A DNA stretch of 21,789 bases, from the NCBI GenBank assembly GCA_028565635.1, contig JAOXYB010096049.1, positions 1-21,789 on the forward strand. Direction: 5' to 3'. Made by a program: the position numbers and the translations under genes. Shown here piece by piece: positions 11,153-21,738 of this stretch. Source of the stretch: Phoronis ovalis. Its lineage: Eukaryota > Phoronida > Phoronidae. Every line of letters begins with the position of its first letter. Within the stretch, counting starts at the first letter, position 1. Under the pieces are notes generated by a model. The model made no database searches, was not told the origin of the DNA, and saw nothing but the letters and a program-made list of their open reading frames with translations.

Positions 11153-11999
11153 GTATTTTCTTTAATGAGATATGAATCATATTTTGGCTAGAAGTAACTT
11201 GACTATCTTGTTTATAAAAAGTGATTCAACTACTTCTGTTACCTGTGCCACTTTTAATTATTGATTTATTTATTTATCAAGAACATTTACTTTTGTTTAT
11301 GCAACCTTTTAAAAATTAGAAAACTTAATTGGATAATGGAAAAATACTTTCTAATTCGAGAAATAATAACAGCAAGTGACATTTACATCATAAAATTCAC
11401 ATCAGACCACAGAACATTATAATAACCTTATGGATGTGTTAACTTGATTTTGACAGCTGTATGTCAAGATTTGTAACAATTACAACATTATGAAAATGGC
11501 TAGTTTTACTAAATTGTTGTACCAAAGATAAATAGCAAAAAAAGGATTTACAAGACAAATTAAGTCTGGAAAAGCAATTGTTTGCTTTTAGATATTTTTT
11601 TGCTGTTACATATCATATTTCATGTAATACAAAATTAAGTTTGCAGTACCATGTATGTTGCTAAGGGATAGAGTAAATATTAAATATTAAAATATGTGTG
11701 TAGTTTTATTTTTGTTATATTTTATGTTTTTAACTACTACATAAGGAAAAAGTCATATATCCCATGCACATAATTTATGAGTTTTCTATGTTCCTACAGT
11801 AGGCTGTATCTGCTGCATGCAAGAGATTGATTAGAGGAATAAGACTATAAGAACCATTTTTAAAGTAAGCTTTCTGACCATCTCTTCTCTTATAATCATT
11901 CTCCAAGAAAGGAATAATAACAGGAAAAACAAAACATCATGTTACTTCATACACAAAAGAATTTTTCCTTTTTGAAAATATATTGCTCTTATTAGCCTC

Positions 12000-12070
12000 G
12001 TTATTGGCCAAATAGTTTCAACTGACATCAAAGACGACCGCATAACTGGCATTGTTCTGTGATGTCAAAT
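12000..12070. promoter_or_regulatory. inverted TGACATCA/TGATGTCA pair, possible bZIP element
   Basis: TGACATCA (12023-12030) and TGATGTCA (12060-12067) are exact reverse complements 29 bases apart. Each is one base from the CRE core TGACGTCA. ATCAAAG (TCF/LEF-like) overlaps the first, and ATTGTT (inverse SOX AACAAT) lies between them. An inverted CCAAT core (ATTGG) lies just upstream near 12003. The segment has more CpG than its surroundings. Regulatory activity is not shown by sequence alone. Confidence 0.22.
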
Positions 12071-13122
12071 TGTTAAAATTTTGGAATAATATGATTTTAT
12101 TAAGTTCATGCTAAGCTTTTTATGAAAAGAAAATGTTAGAGGAATTGTATATTGTTTTGATGGCAATTTTATAAATTATTACTTGGCATATGTTGTAGCC
12201 TTTTTTTAGCTTTTGGTTTGTTTTTGATCTCGAAAAGAGGCTAACATTTTGAAGAAAGTTCCTAATTTTCAGTAGTGTTGGTGTTTGCTACTGCTGTTTT
12301 GTACTGATAGTTTATTCTGCTTTCTCATGCTTGATTGATATAAGGCAACTATCCCATTGTCTGTGTAAATGAAATAAAACTATTAAATTGTTTATTATTT
12401 GTTGTTTTTTGGAGATTTAACTATTAAAATATTATTAAGCTTAATATTTTTATACTTGGCTTCTGTTGAGCGCAAAAACTTCATTATTTTGCAAATGTTC
12501 TTTTAATCATACAAACACATGTATACCTTTATGAAGTAATGAAGTCAATTTTTGTTGGCATTTAAAACTTGTTGTGTCTTCAGGAAACTACTGGTTTTCA
12601 AATTTGTTTAACAATCATTCAGCAAAACACAATTATGCCTATAATCAGGAACTTCCTGCCATATGTATTGTTTCTGCTTTGTTGGAAATTCCAATTGGTT
12701 TTTAAGGGATGTTGAGTATATATTGTATAAATATACTGTTTTGTTGCAAATTTATCTTGTTTTAATAAATCATCAAAATGTTGTTACCCTCTGTTAACAG
12801 TTTGTTTCTTGGCTGTTTCCTCTTTTAGGACAGTGTGATCCATTTATACCAACACCCCTGTACCTTTCACCCCTTTTTCTAAAGCCAGCATGGAAGAGTT
12901 TTGTATACCATAACTATAAGCCATTGTTTGTAAGATCTAATCACTTTAGCATATTGAGTCTGCCGGAAATGTCTATGAAAGACACAGCTGGTTATAGTGG
13001 AATTTAGTTTCATTCAGAAAAGTTACTAAATCTGGTTTCAGTTGACAGTACCTCATTAGTTGTGCAAGAAAGTGGGGTATTAACAGTACATGGTTAGATT
13101 TTGTATGGAGTTTGCAAAAAAG

Positions 13123-13163
13123 TACTACTACTACTACTACTTCTAAAAGTAATACTACTACTG
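13123..13163 (+). repeat. TAC/ACT trinucleotide microsatellite, interrupted
   Basis: About six TAC units at 13123-13140 are followed by TTCTAAAAGTAA, then about four more at 13153-13163. It is a simple-sequence repeat likely to vary in length. It produces a poly-serine stretch in the spurious minus-strand frame at 13094-13303. Confidence 0.8.
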
Positions 13164-13282
13164 GTAACTAGTCCCTGGGATTTTTGAAAATTTGGTGTTC
13201 TGCAGCTTGCAATGGTGAAAAGACCGTGACATTCTGCATAGATGTAAACGACAAAAATCTTTTTTTCATAAACTGTTTTCTG

Positions 13283-13287
13283 ATTGG
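13283..13287 (-). promoter_or_regulatory. inverted CCAAT box upstream of the candidate first exon
   Basis: TGATTGGTTG at 13281-13290 is the reverse of a CCAAT box with favourable flanks (CAACCAATCA). It sits 50 to 60 bases before the ATG at 13339. No clear TATA box or initiator follows. ATTGG alone is common in such DNA, so the call depends on the candidate exon beside it being real. Confidence 0.15.
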
Positions 13288-13338
13288 TTGTATTTAGTAA
13301 CATAGAACTAAATAAGCAATAGTAAAGACAACATCGTT

Positions 13339-13394
13339 ATGGCAACAAGTATAATAATTTCTTCAGAATTTTCTTCACAAATCTTTGGTAACAG
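13339..13394 (+). other. candidate alternative first coding exon
   Basis: ATG at 13339 has a favourable context (G at -3, G at +4) and an in-frame TAA at 13309-13311. It opens 18 codons (M-A-T-S-I-I-I-S-S-E...) that run into CAG|GTGAGC at 13392-13400. The segment ends in phase 2, so splicing to 17247 would read ...G-N-R-T-MSSKRKN in frame. An inverted CCAAT box (ATTGG) lies at 13283-13287, about 50 bases upstream, compatible with a local promoter. Short alternative N-termini before MSSK are known for vertebrate SOX5, so the arrangement is plausible, but the splice donor and frame match could be chance. Confidence 0.2.
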
Positions 13395-15364
13395 GTGAGC
13401 ATTCTGTCATTTTCGTACCTTCAACTTTCATATTGTTTGTCTTGTGCTAATGTTTTTTTATCAAAAAAATTATAATCAGTGGCTAGTTTCCTTTGCATGG
13501 AGTAGTTAAGCTGAATAGAGTTATTATTTCTGATTTGCACAGTTTATTATTTTTACAAAGATAGACACTGTTGCAAAAAACAGTTCTGTAAAAGCCATAC
13601 GTTGAAGTTACAGGTTTTTGTAATGAAAAACAAAGCAAAAACTGCATAAGGTGACTTTTTTATGCTTTTGTACTTGTCTTATCTTGATAGGGAAATTATA
13701 TGTAATTGATAGAATGTGGCCAGTAAATTTCTTGTTTTTTAGATTACATTAAGTTTATTTTAATCTTCACTTATTGATTTTGACTTATATTTATAGAATG
13801 TACTATTAAAACTTAAAATCTGCTTTCTTATAAAATCATAGGATAGGGTTTTAACCTAGGACAAGGTTTCCTAAAACAATTGTTCAAATTTCAGCTTTGC
13901 AGTACATCCATAAAAATGTGATTTCAGGTTTTATGAGTTTTCAGAAATGTTTTTCTAGCATAGCTATGAAGCATATGATCCTAATAAATAAAAAAAATCT
14001 GTCCTAGTACCATAGTTAAGTATCCTGGTGGTCTGAAGTGTTTGCAATCTGTCATCACAGTATTGGCTCGAAATGATACAAAACTGCAGCACATTGCTAC
14101 ACAATAAGTCAGGGTATATAAACATACCCTGGTGACTTCTGGTGTTTTAATAATAAACAACATCTATTATTGTTTTATACATATTACTTTTTGTGAAAAT
14201 AATGGATAGTTTGACACTTCTGTGACACTAAACAATTGTTAGCAGATGACTTTTGTAAGAGATGTATCTGTTGATTTCTAACAAAACAGTTCCATAAATG
14301 TTTTCTGTATTGTATAATGTGCAAGATTAAGCACTGTTTTTAGTGTCTATTTGATGATAAGCAGTATTACATTTTTTTAGGGGGGATTCCTCCCAACTCT
14401 CTATCTGCATTCTGTATTTGTCCAATTATGTGTATTGGGGTTTTATTTCTATTGTTAAGAGTATAGACAGTGTGTTGAGGAGCTTCTATTTCATAGCTAA
14501 TATTCCAGAGAGGTCTACTAATTGAAGAAGGCTTTTATTCAAGGAAGACACTATTTTGAAAGTTTATTCCATTGTATACATGCAACAATTTAAAAGAAAT
14601 GTTCTCCCTTGGGTGAAGTGGGCAGCAGATATGCTGAATGCAGAGTCAGTTAAAAATAATCCACCATAATCTGATTTAGAAATTTTTAAATATGTATAAT
14701 CTGTTAAATAGTCTATTTTTAGTAGCGTGGGTGTTGTGAAAAAAAAATGAGCTAGAATGTAGAATGTAAAAATATAGTATATTTAATCAATATTTCATTC
14801 ACATTTTAAAGTGATCTAAAATTATCTACATTTATTATACCTGACTTGATACAAAAGAAATAATTCTCTTTTGTTTCGCTGATGAGTATCTAAGGAAATT
14901 GCAAACTGTTTCAATTTTCTACTGTAGTTCATTCATTCATAAAAAAATCACTTTCAATCTAGCTATGTTCTATTTTTATTAATGTTGTCTTGTGGTCATT
15001 ACATTTAGTTAAGTTAGCTAAAATTAAACAAGATTTCAGATTGATAGTTTGCTTATACATTTTTATCAACTAATATCTCTTATGTTGCCTAACCAATTTT
15101 TTATATTACCCAACGTCTAATAGTGGTTCTATTTTTACTCTCAAAATGGGAGATTTTTTGAGGGAAATCCATTCGTGATAAATCACCGTTTTGGATGTGT
15201 CGCATAAAGTTCTAAGAAATTTGGATTTCTTTTATGAATAAATAATGATATTAACAAACAATTGCAGTAACATTTAGTATAGTATTGTGCAGTTTTTATG
15301 AAATTTCTGGAAAGCAAACATTGTGCTCCATTGTAAAGAATTGTAAAATTGCTACTAGTGTAAG

Positions 15365-15660
15365 ATGCCCGGGGGTACACGATAAAAAAATTGGTAGGGG
15401 TGTGCGACCCACACTAAACAACCCTACCCTGTGGTAAATAAAGGTCACCAAAATGTACTCTGTTGTAAATGAAAAAAAAAATGAAAAATATACCCTGTTG
15501 TAAATAACTCTCCCAAAATATATACCCTGTGTAAAATTCACTTGTATTGAAATTATATACCCTGTGGTAAATAAATATGAGAAAATTTATAAACCTTAAT
15601 AAGGCTTTGAGAAGCGTGAAAAACAGTTACCCTTTGGTAAATGCGGGAGCTGAAAAAAGG
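15365..15660 (+). repeat. degenerate tandem repeat, unit TACCCTGTGGTAAATAA, period ~31-35 bp
   Basis: Six versions of the unit start at 15425, 15456, 15491, 15523, 15558 and 15628. The gaps are 31, 35, 32, 35 and 70 (twice 35), so one unit appears to have decayed. Cores vary as TACCCTGTGGTAAAT, TACTCTGTTGTAAAT, TACCCTGTTGTAAAT, TACCCTGTGTAAAAT and TACCCTTTGGTAAAT. The upstream part (15365-15424) is G/C-rich with GGGGGTACAC. Overlapping minus-strand open frames here are by-products of the repeat. Its nature (satellite or internal array of a transposon) is unresolved. Confidence 0.6.
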
Positions 15661-17246
15661 GGCCTATTGGGAAGCACACATATACGTATAGTGACTTTGA
15701 ATGACAGAACCGCCCCCAGGATAAGATGTTTCTGCATGCTGTTATGTACATTCTGATAAGCAATGATTCCTCGCAGGCTACTGGAACACCACAAATTATG
15801 CATCTTATTAAGGCATACTTTTTGCAGTATGCTATAAATTAATTCTATGACCATAGTATTGCCAAGCTTTAGACATCAATAAAATGGCCAGTTATTTACC
15901 ATTTTACCAAGAGGCCTAAAATAAAATATGGCGTGAAAAAATAAGGTAGGTAGGAAGAGCCAAGAAAAGCTTCAGGGTTGGGGATTAAGGTCAGTTGGGT
16001 TACCAGAAACATTTTATTTTTATTTTAGGCCTGAATACTAGAGTATCATCTTTATTAATTCAACTAGCCACGCATATAAACTATATAGATATGTGAAAAT
16101 CCTTGGGGATCTCTTAGTTTTCTATTTCGTCCTATTGTCAGTGATATTTTAAGCTTGTATATTTCTATTTTAGTACAACTAACTTTGTCTCAATTGAACT
16201 GAAGTGACAGACATAATTACAATACAGTCTTTAAATAGGAACAGAGAACAGCCTGTGACGTAAAAATAACAATGCAGATATCAATTTTTATCCCATTCTT
16301 TCCTGCTAATAGATCTGTCAATATTTGAAAACTGACAAAAATAGATTGCAAATTTCCACTAGTTTATTGTGCATTCTCTTGAGGAAATACCTATTCAATC
16401 TTTCCTTAGCGATTTATTCATACAATTGACTGAGTTTTACGTAAAGAGCAAACAAAAGGCACTAAAAAAACTGACTGATATATTCTTAGTAGATTGTCAA
16501 TATATTCTGCACTAAAAATACATAATGTTGCCTAGTTGGCATTGTTATGTAAAGTAAAGGTACATATAAATTTTAATCCAGAACAAAAGGTTACACGTAG
16601 TTTTTATTGTCTGCTTGGTTTCCTTGGTTTCCATTGAAATTTATTATACAGCTGGCGTTCTGTGCAAACTCGTTTCTTTACTCTGCCAATATTGCATAGA
16701 AAAGAAAGGTTATGAGCTGTTTGACTCTTCAGATTTTTATGTGCTAACAATAGGATCTATTGTTTGATAAAATTAGATTGTAAACTGCTGTTGTGATGTT
16801 AATTTGTTCAGTAGATATAAGTATAAGGAGTCTAGAAATTGACTTTATATTGCTACTTGACTAGCGTTCGACGACATGCTACAAGTTGGCATGGATTTAA
16901 GGATGTTGTCTGTGAAGGTATGGTATAAAGAATTCTTGTGGAGGTTATTTATGATAGAAATGATTAGTTAGTATAGAACACTTTAAAGGAGGGAAATTAT
17001 AGTGTTATTTGTTTGTTGCTCCATTTATGCAAAAAAACTTTCAGGTTCGGAATGATTTCAGTGGTAAAAAAATATATTTCTTTGGACTATGAAGGTAATG
17101 AAAAACTATATTATAGAATAAATTTTTATAGAAATTTCACATGAGCCATAAAATGCATTCTGTATTCATTTAATGAATTAATAATCTTAAAAGTGAATTT
17201 TGATTATCTTTAAATTGCGATTTTACCTGAATATTTTGCATTCCAG
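15661..17246. other. intronic DNA just upstream of the main SoxD exon
   Basis: No repeat family or recognised exon is seen. A small CpG cluster (GCGTTCGACGACATG, 16864-16878) precedes a 14-codon open run from ATG 16876 to a possible donor AAG|GTATGG at 16917. A possible 50-base exon lies at 17045-17094. Neither joins the SoxD frame, so at most they would be untranslated exons. Confidence 0.35.
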
Positions 17247-17739
17247 AACTATGTCATCTAAGCGGAAGAATACACCAACAAAGTTATCAAAAGGTGAATT
17301 GTCAAATCCGGTAGATGATATGAAAACAAATGGTCATCATCAAATGGTACCTGAAGACATTGAAAGTGACCACGAAATGGCTTTACAAATTGATACCAAT
17401 TATGAACACCAGGGGTCAATTTCACCAAGGGAGAATTTGAGTCCAGCAGTTCCTAGTCGCAAACAACGTATCTTACAAAGTATGAAACAAGATTCAGATG
17501 CTGAAACAGACTCACAAAATAGTGGTCAAAATTACTCGACAAAACCTCTAAATGGGTCGCCAAGAAAATCAATGGACTCTGTGTTAAAAAAGTTAAATGC
17601 AAAAACTGCTGAACAGAATGGAGTGTACGATACAGTTGAGGCAGTGTTAGGTTCAGAGGAATCGGTAGAAGAGAAAGAAAAGAAGTTGGGTGAATTGATA
17701 GCACATTTGCAAAGTTTGAAGAAGAACTTAAAGACTAAG
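17247..17739 (+). CDS. SoxD: SoxD (Sox5/6/13-like) N-terminal coding exon
   Basis: This exon encodes the N-terminal 163 residues of a SoxD-family HMG-box transcription factor, a nuclear DNA-binding regulator that dimerises through coiled coils. The acceptor is TTGCATTCCAG at 17236-17246. The first ATG is 17251, with A at -3. The frame is open upstream to 17200, but only from a TTG, so ATG 17251 is the first in-exon start. The donor AAG|GTAAGA follows 17739 in phase 0. Residues 1-7 read MSSKRKN, like MSSKR of vertebrate SOX5. Residues 103-118 (SPRKSMDSVLKKLNAK) resemble the ERRKGSLADVVDTLKQ block. Residues 134-160 contain GSEESVEEKEKKL, then a leucine-rich helix (L146, L149, L153, L156, L160), matching the GTPESLAEKERQL leucine-zipper start. 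Four S/T-P sites occur (T8, S58, S64, S103). The exon is hydrophilic, with no signal peptide or membrane segment. It lacks the HMG box, which must lie downstream outside the window. The family call rests on recalled similarity, not a search. Confidence 0.85.
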
Positions 17740-18939
17740 GTAAGATAAATCTTCTTAAAATAGTTCTTTGTATGTTTTTTTATATGTCCAACCTATAATA
17801 AAATATGATTTTGGAAAGTACCACCATAGTGTAGAATCCCATATTTGTGATAGTCTTTGAATGGACCCTCTGGTAACCCTATCCTGATAACTTCCTCCCC
17901 CTCAAAAAATAATTGGTAGTCATTAATCATCTAATAAAAGAAGGATTTAAATAGGACTGACCTTTTGTTTCTGACTATTAAAACCTAAACTAAAAGCCCA
18001 TTAAATAATTGTTCTTCCTGTTAGATGCTGTTATCTTCTACTGCAAAGTTAATTTCTGCTCAAAACTTTTGAGTTGAACTTTGTGTCAGTAGCAATCCAT
18101 CCTTAGTTCAGGAAAATTCAAGTACATAAATAAAAAAAGGATATTTTATTGTATTAAACCAAAAACCCCTATAAGCATTTAAAAAAAATTGTTTTTTGAC
18201 ACTTTGACCTAACATATTAATTTTTTTACCTGTTCAGAGAAAAACATTTTGGTACCTTGTTAATTTCAGTAAGTACTACAATTTCTTCCTTACATTAAAA
18301 GGAACTACACCTAGATGTTTTAAAACCCACAACCTTTATATGATGTTCATAATGAGCTTTTTGTCCTGTCATTTGAAAATTCTACATAACATTCAGGCAT
18401 AACATTAATTAAAAACTGGTAATTCACAAGAGCCTATTGCCTAATTAAAGATTTCTGAATAATTAGGAACAGGTTGTGGAATTTTCCCTGATGTGGAACC
18501 TAAACAAAAGTTAATGAGTGAGAAGACTTGACAATTTTTTAGTTTTTTAAAGCCTTGATGAGTTGAGTATTCCATATATTCACAGAATTAAGCCACTACT
18601 TAGTCCTTACAGAATAGTTACTATTCATATAGTAGCTTGCCTTGTAAGCCTGTGTATCTTGTGCAGGAAATATTCTACTCTGTTAAAGGTGTAAGTCACA
18701 ACTTTTACCATATGTAGATTTACTGCTCCCAGTGTTGAGTAGAAATCCCATCCCACAAGTAGGTACATGATTCTGTTAAGGTTGAATCTATTTTAAAACT
18801 ATTCATAGTTGAGTATTAAGGTAGAACTTAATGTGAAAGTGAAAGCGGGTCATGTCATGCTTATGTAGGAATCTCCATATTATACTGTGGAATGACCACT
18901 GCTTTGAATTAATATTTTTAAATTGTTTTGTTTTTGTAG
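17740..18939 (+). other. SoxD intron between main exon and microexon
   Basis: This 1.2 kb intron starts GTAAGATAAA and ends TTTTTGTAG, in phase 0. It is A+T-rich with homopolymer runs. I see no second exon, repeat family or convincing regulatory cluster inside it. Confidence 0.55.
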
Positions 18940-18967
18940 GAAAATGACACAAGTTCTGCAACTAGTG
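18940..18967 (+). CDS. SoxD: SoxD 28-nt microexon
   Basis: A U-rich tract ending TTTTTGTAG at 18939 is followed by 28 bases and then the donor GTAAGT at 18968. The acceptor and donor are both near consensus. Read on from the phase-0 end of the previous exon, it gives E-N-D-T-S-S-A-T-S plus the first base (G) of the next codon, so the following intron is phase 1. The residues are polar and serine/threonine-rich. They fit an unstructured linker inserted just after the leucine-rich helix, not a continuation of it. Because 28 is not a multiple of three, skipping this exon would shift the frame unless another exon compensates. Vertebrate SOX5/6 proteins continue here with a glutamine-rich coiled coil, which is not found in the rest of the window. 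Alternatively it could be a chance pseudo-exon, but the splice sites and open phase-0 frame favour a real one. Confidence 0.55.
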
Positions 18968-21738
18968 GTAAGTTTCAGTTTTGTCATATTGATCTTTTTT
19001 GTATAGCACTGTTGAGTTTAAGCATTTTTAACTAAATGACACTGTATTACACAGTGTGAGAAAAGGACAATAAAAAGCTCATCATTTCGCTACATACGGA
19101 TCCATTTAACAATGTTATATTTTTGGTATCTGCTGTTTTCAAAATATTTTTGTAGTGAAATGAGTGGAGGAACTGTTCCCTACTCCACCTTTCAATTCCT
19201 CTGTTGATACAATCCCTAGCAAATGTATTGTAGGCATTTATGAACACATGGGTTTGATAAAACAATTACAGTCTGTTACAAGCCTTATGTCATTCTTAAG
19301 ACTAAAATTGCAATTTAAAAGACTATTGTTCTACTAAAAACAGCTGATGACAGGATATTGATGTCAAAGGCTAACTTGTTGTGGGTGTATAGCTGGGATA
19401 AGGTTGCAAATTAAGATGCAAGTCAATGTATACTGTAGATTTATTGCTATTAGTGGGGAAATCGAAAACAAATCTTCATGCAATAAAGAACTAGCCATAT
19501 ACTATTATTAATATTAAGCTTATCTTAGTCATGAAGTTCTTTATAGATTTATGAATGAACATGTTTGCATACCAAAGCACGCTTTTTGTAATTGGAAGCA
19601 TGCAAGAATTTTTGGAGGAGGAGTGCTTGTTATAACTTTAATAAGATGCCATGTGTCGGGCGGTTGCCATTGTTTTCAATTTGTTAGTCGGCTTTCATTT
19701 GACAAAGTGTGCGCTTTAAGGTCATTGTAAATTTTAAAACTTTCTACTTGCCAAAGAGCTGGACTGACTAAAAGTCAAAATAATTTTACACTCAAAAAGT
19801 ACCTATATTTTATCTTTTCAGCATGTTTGTAGGTTCTGTCTTGAAAACCAATTTATAAGGTTGAGAATAATCAGTTTCATGTAATAAATGTTCTCTCACA
19901 AATATTTAAATATTTTTAGATTTTAATATTTGTCATACATTATTAGGCAACAAAATATTTTCCAAAATTATACACATGGCAGCCATATTGTATTATTTTG
20001 CAGCTATTTCTAGGACTGCCGGAAATCCTAATTGCTATTATGTCTGCTCCTGTCTCTAACAGCTCAAAGGATATAAATTTTTATATCCAACATATTGTTC
20101 TGATTTACTTTGCATTGCCAGAATACTGACTGCAGTTGGCTACAACAGTTGCCAATGTTTTGGCAAATTTTATAGTATTACTTCTGTTTACTAGATTTTT
20201 TGTTGGCTTTACTGAATGAATGAGTTAATGGTTTTTGCATTAACATTTTGTTGGTAACCAAAATCTTTTCTTAAATTTCATTGTTCTTCAATTATTTTTT
20301 GGAATTTCCTTTTAAGATGCTGACAGGTGCTTTCAACACATCAGTGAGATCTGTGATGTTTAAATAATGGACTTCTATAAATTGAAGAACTAAAATAAAT
20401 GGGCATGCTTCATGTATATGTGGCATCACAGTAGAAGTTTTGTCCAATCAGAGCTTTAAAAATGTGTGTGTTTACCATGTGGGTAGGACGTTATTTTAAA
20501 ACCATTTTTTTTTTAAATATCTGATTTCATCTCTGCACCTTTTTTGGGTTTGATTGTAGATTTTTATGTACCACCCTGGAAACTTAGTTTATTTTCAAAA
20601 CAAAACACTGGAAATTACATGCATTTTAATGTCAACACTTTTCTGATATGGCACCTGTGTTATTTTATTTCAATAACCAGACTTATAATTGTTGATAAAT
20701 TTGGTTATTACTGTCATCTTGCTAGGTATTTTAAATAAGAATTAAAGTTCCTCTGTCAAAGTAAATAATATGGACCTTGCTAAATTTTTAGATCAATGCT
20801 GCCAGAATTCATTAAAAAAATTACCATTCCATAATTTTAACTTGCATACATATATTTATAGAATATATTTATATGAATTGTAAAAGATACTGCAGTCTGG
20901 ATGATACTAGTTTAAAATAAAAACAGTTTTTGTGTCAAATTTTATATTTGAATGAAAACTAAGGTTTAGTTTGAAAAGCATAATATTTCATCGTCTTCGC
21001 TTTTAACATTTGTATAAAAACAATGTGCTGTCTTTTGTTGATGCCTGTAGCTAGAAATTTAAAACTTCCGCTAATTTATTCCATTCAGGTATTAACTTAC
21101 TGTCTTGCATACCTCAATTACTTGAATTTTTGTTGTTTTTTGTACATAATTCAAATCTCTCCAAAAAATGTATGCAGTTTTTGTTGGTAGTTGTATGCAT
21201 AATTTTTTTTCTTACCTGATTGTTTAGTAAAGCTTAAAAAATACTTGCTCTTTTTATTGAAAGTGATAAAACTTCTAAAAATGATGTACTTCATTTCACT
21301 AAAAACTACAAAATTTATACCATGATGTAACATGCACAGAAAAAATGTAAAGGTACATGATACCTTTTTTTCTTGAAGAACATATGTTTTTAAATGATTG
21401 CTATTGCTTGTGGGGTTAGACAGTTGGCAGTGTGTTCAGGTTTAGAATAAGATAGATAGGTAATTCAATTATGATCTTGTCAAAAGGTAATCAAGGCTTA
21501 CAACAGTTAGTTATTCTCTTCTGTTATAAATATAGAAGTGCAGTAACAAAAGTACCATTAACAATTATTCCATCATACCTTGTATGGTCATCTGTTGTTG
21601 TGGCCGGGGAAACCTGATTCCAGGCTCCATTCATTTGAGTTAGCTATTAGTATAAGGGGAAGCCTTCCTATAATAGGTTTAGGTAATGGTGATTTGTTTT
21701 TTGTATTGGCCTTATGTAGTTGAGGGAAATATGATTAG
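18968..21738 (+). other. partial SoxD intron downstream of the microexon
   Basis: The intron begins GTAAGT at 18968 in phase 1 and continues to the window edge. I looked for a continuation encoding the glutamine-rich SoxD coiled coil and found none. Acceptor-like sites at 20003 and 20558 open frames in the right phase, but the peptides are not SoxD-like (the second reads D-F-Y-V-P-P-W and on through hydrophobic residues). The stretch 19650-19725 is less A+T-rich, with four CpGs. Otherwise nothing notable is seen. Confidence 0.5.

Larger units (their letters stand above)
11153..15364. other. mostly unremarkable intronic DNA with one strong acceptor
   Basis: Besides the bZIP-like pair, the microsatellite and the candidate first exon, a very good acceptor (CTGTTTCCTCTTTTAG) ends at 12828. 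The frame after it is open for 58 codons to a TAG at 13004, with a possible donor GTAAGATC at 12930. The phases (1 in, 0 out) do not connect with the neighbouring SoxD exons, so it is left uncalled. Confidence 0.35.
2342..17246 (+). other. long first intron of SoxD (if the exon at 2259-2341 is real)
   Basis: The span runs from the GTAAGT donor at 2342 to the TTCCAG acceptor at 17246. No ORF inside it shows recognisable protein features. The longest open frames are rich in I, F, Y, N and K, as expected of random A+T-rich DNA. Its contents (SINE-like scraps, repeat clusters, microsatellite and motif-dense stretches) are listed separately. If the candidate upstream exon is not used, the intron start is unknown but the region is still non-coding upstream of SoxD. 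Long 5' introns are usual for Sox5/6 genes in animals. Confidence 0.45.

Noticed and set aside
12829-13006. 58-codon open frame behind a strong acceptor
   Set aside because: Intron phases 1 and 0 cannot join either SoxD neighbour in frame. Part of the frame is C-rich sequence resembling the local repeat words.
14380-14394. GGGGGGATTCCTCCC resembling an NF-kB site
   Set aside because: It does not fit the consensus at the last positions, and no supporting sites lie nearby.
15425-15574. TACCCTGT words identical to the first bases of miR-10
   Set aside because: They belong to the tandem repeat and the match ends after eight bases. No precursor hairpin surrounds them.
17453-17704. Minus-strand open frame opposite the SoxD exon
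   Set aside because: It is an antisense shadow of the coding exon.
20559-20738. Acceptor GATTGTAG followed by a phase-1 compatible open frame to TAG|GTATTT
   Set aside because: The translation is hydrophobic and lacks the glutamine-rich coiled coil expected of the next SoxD segment. The donor is weak.
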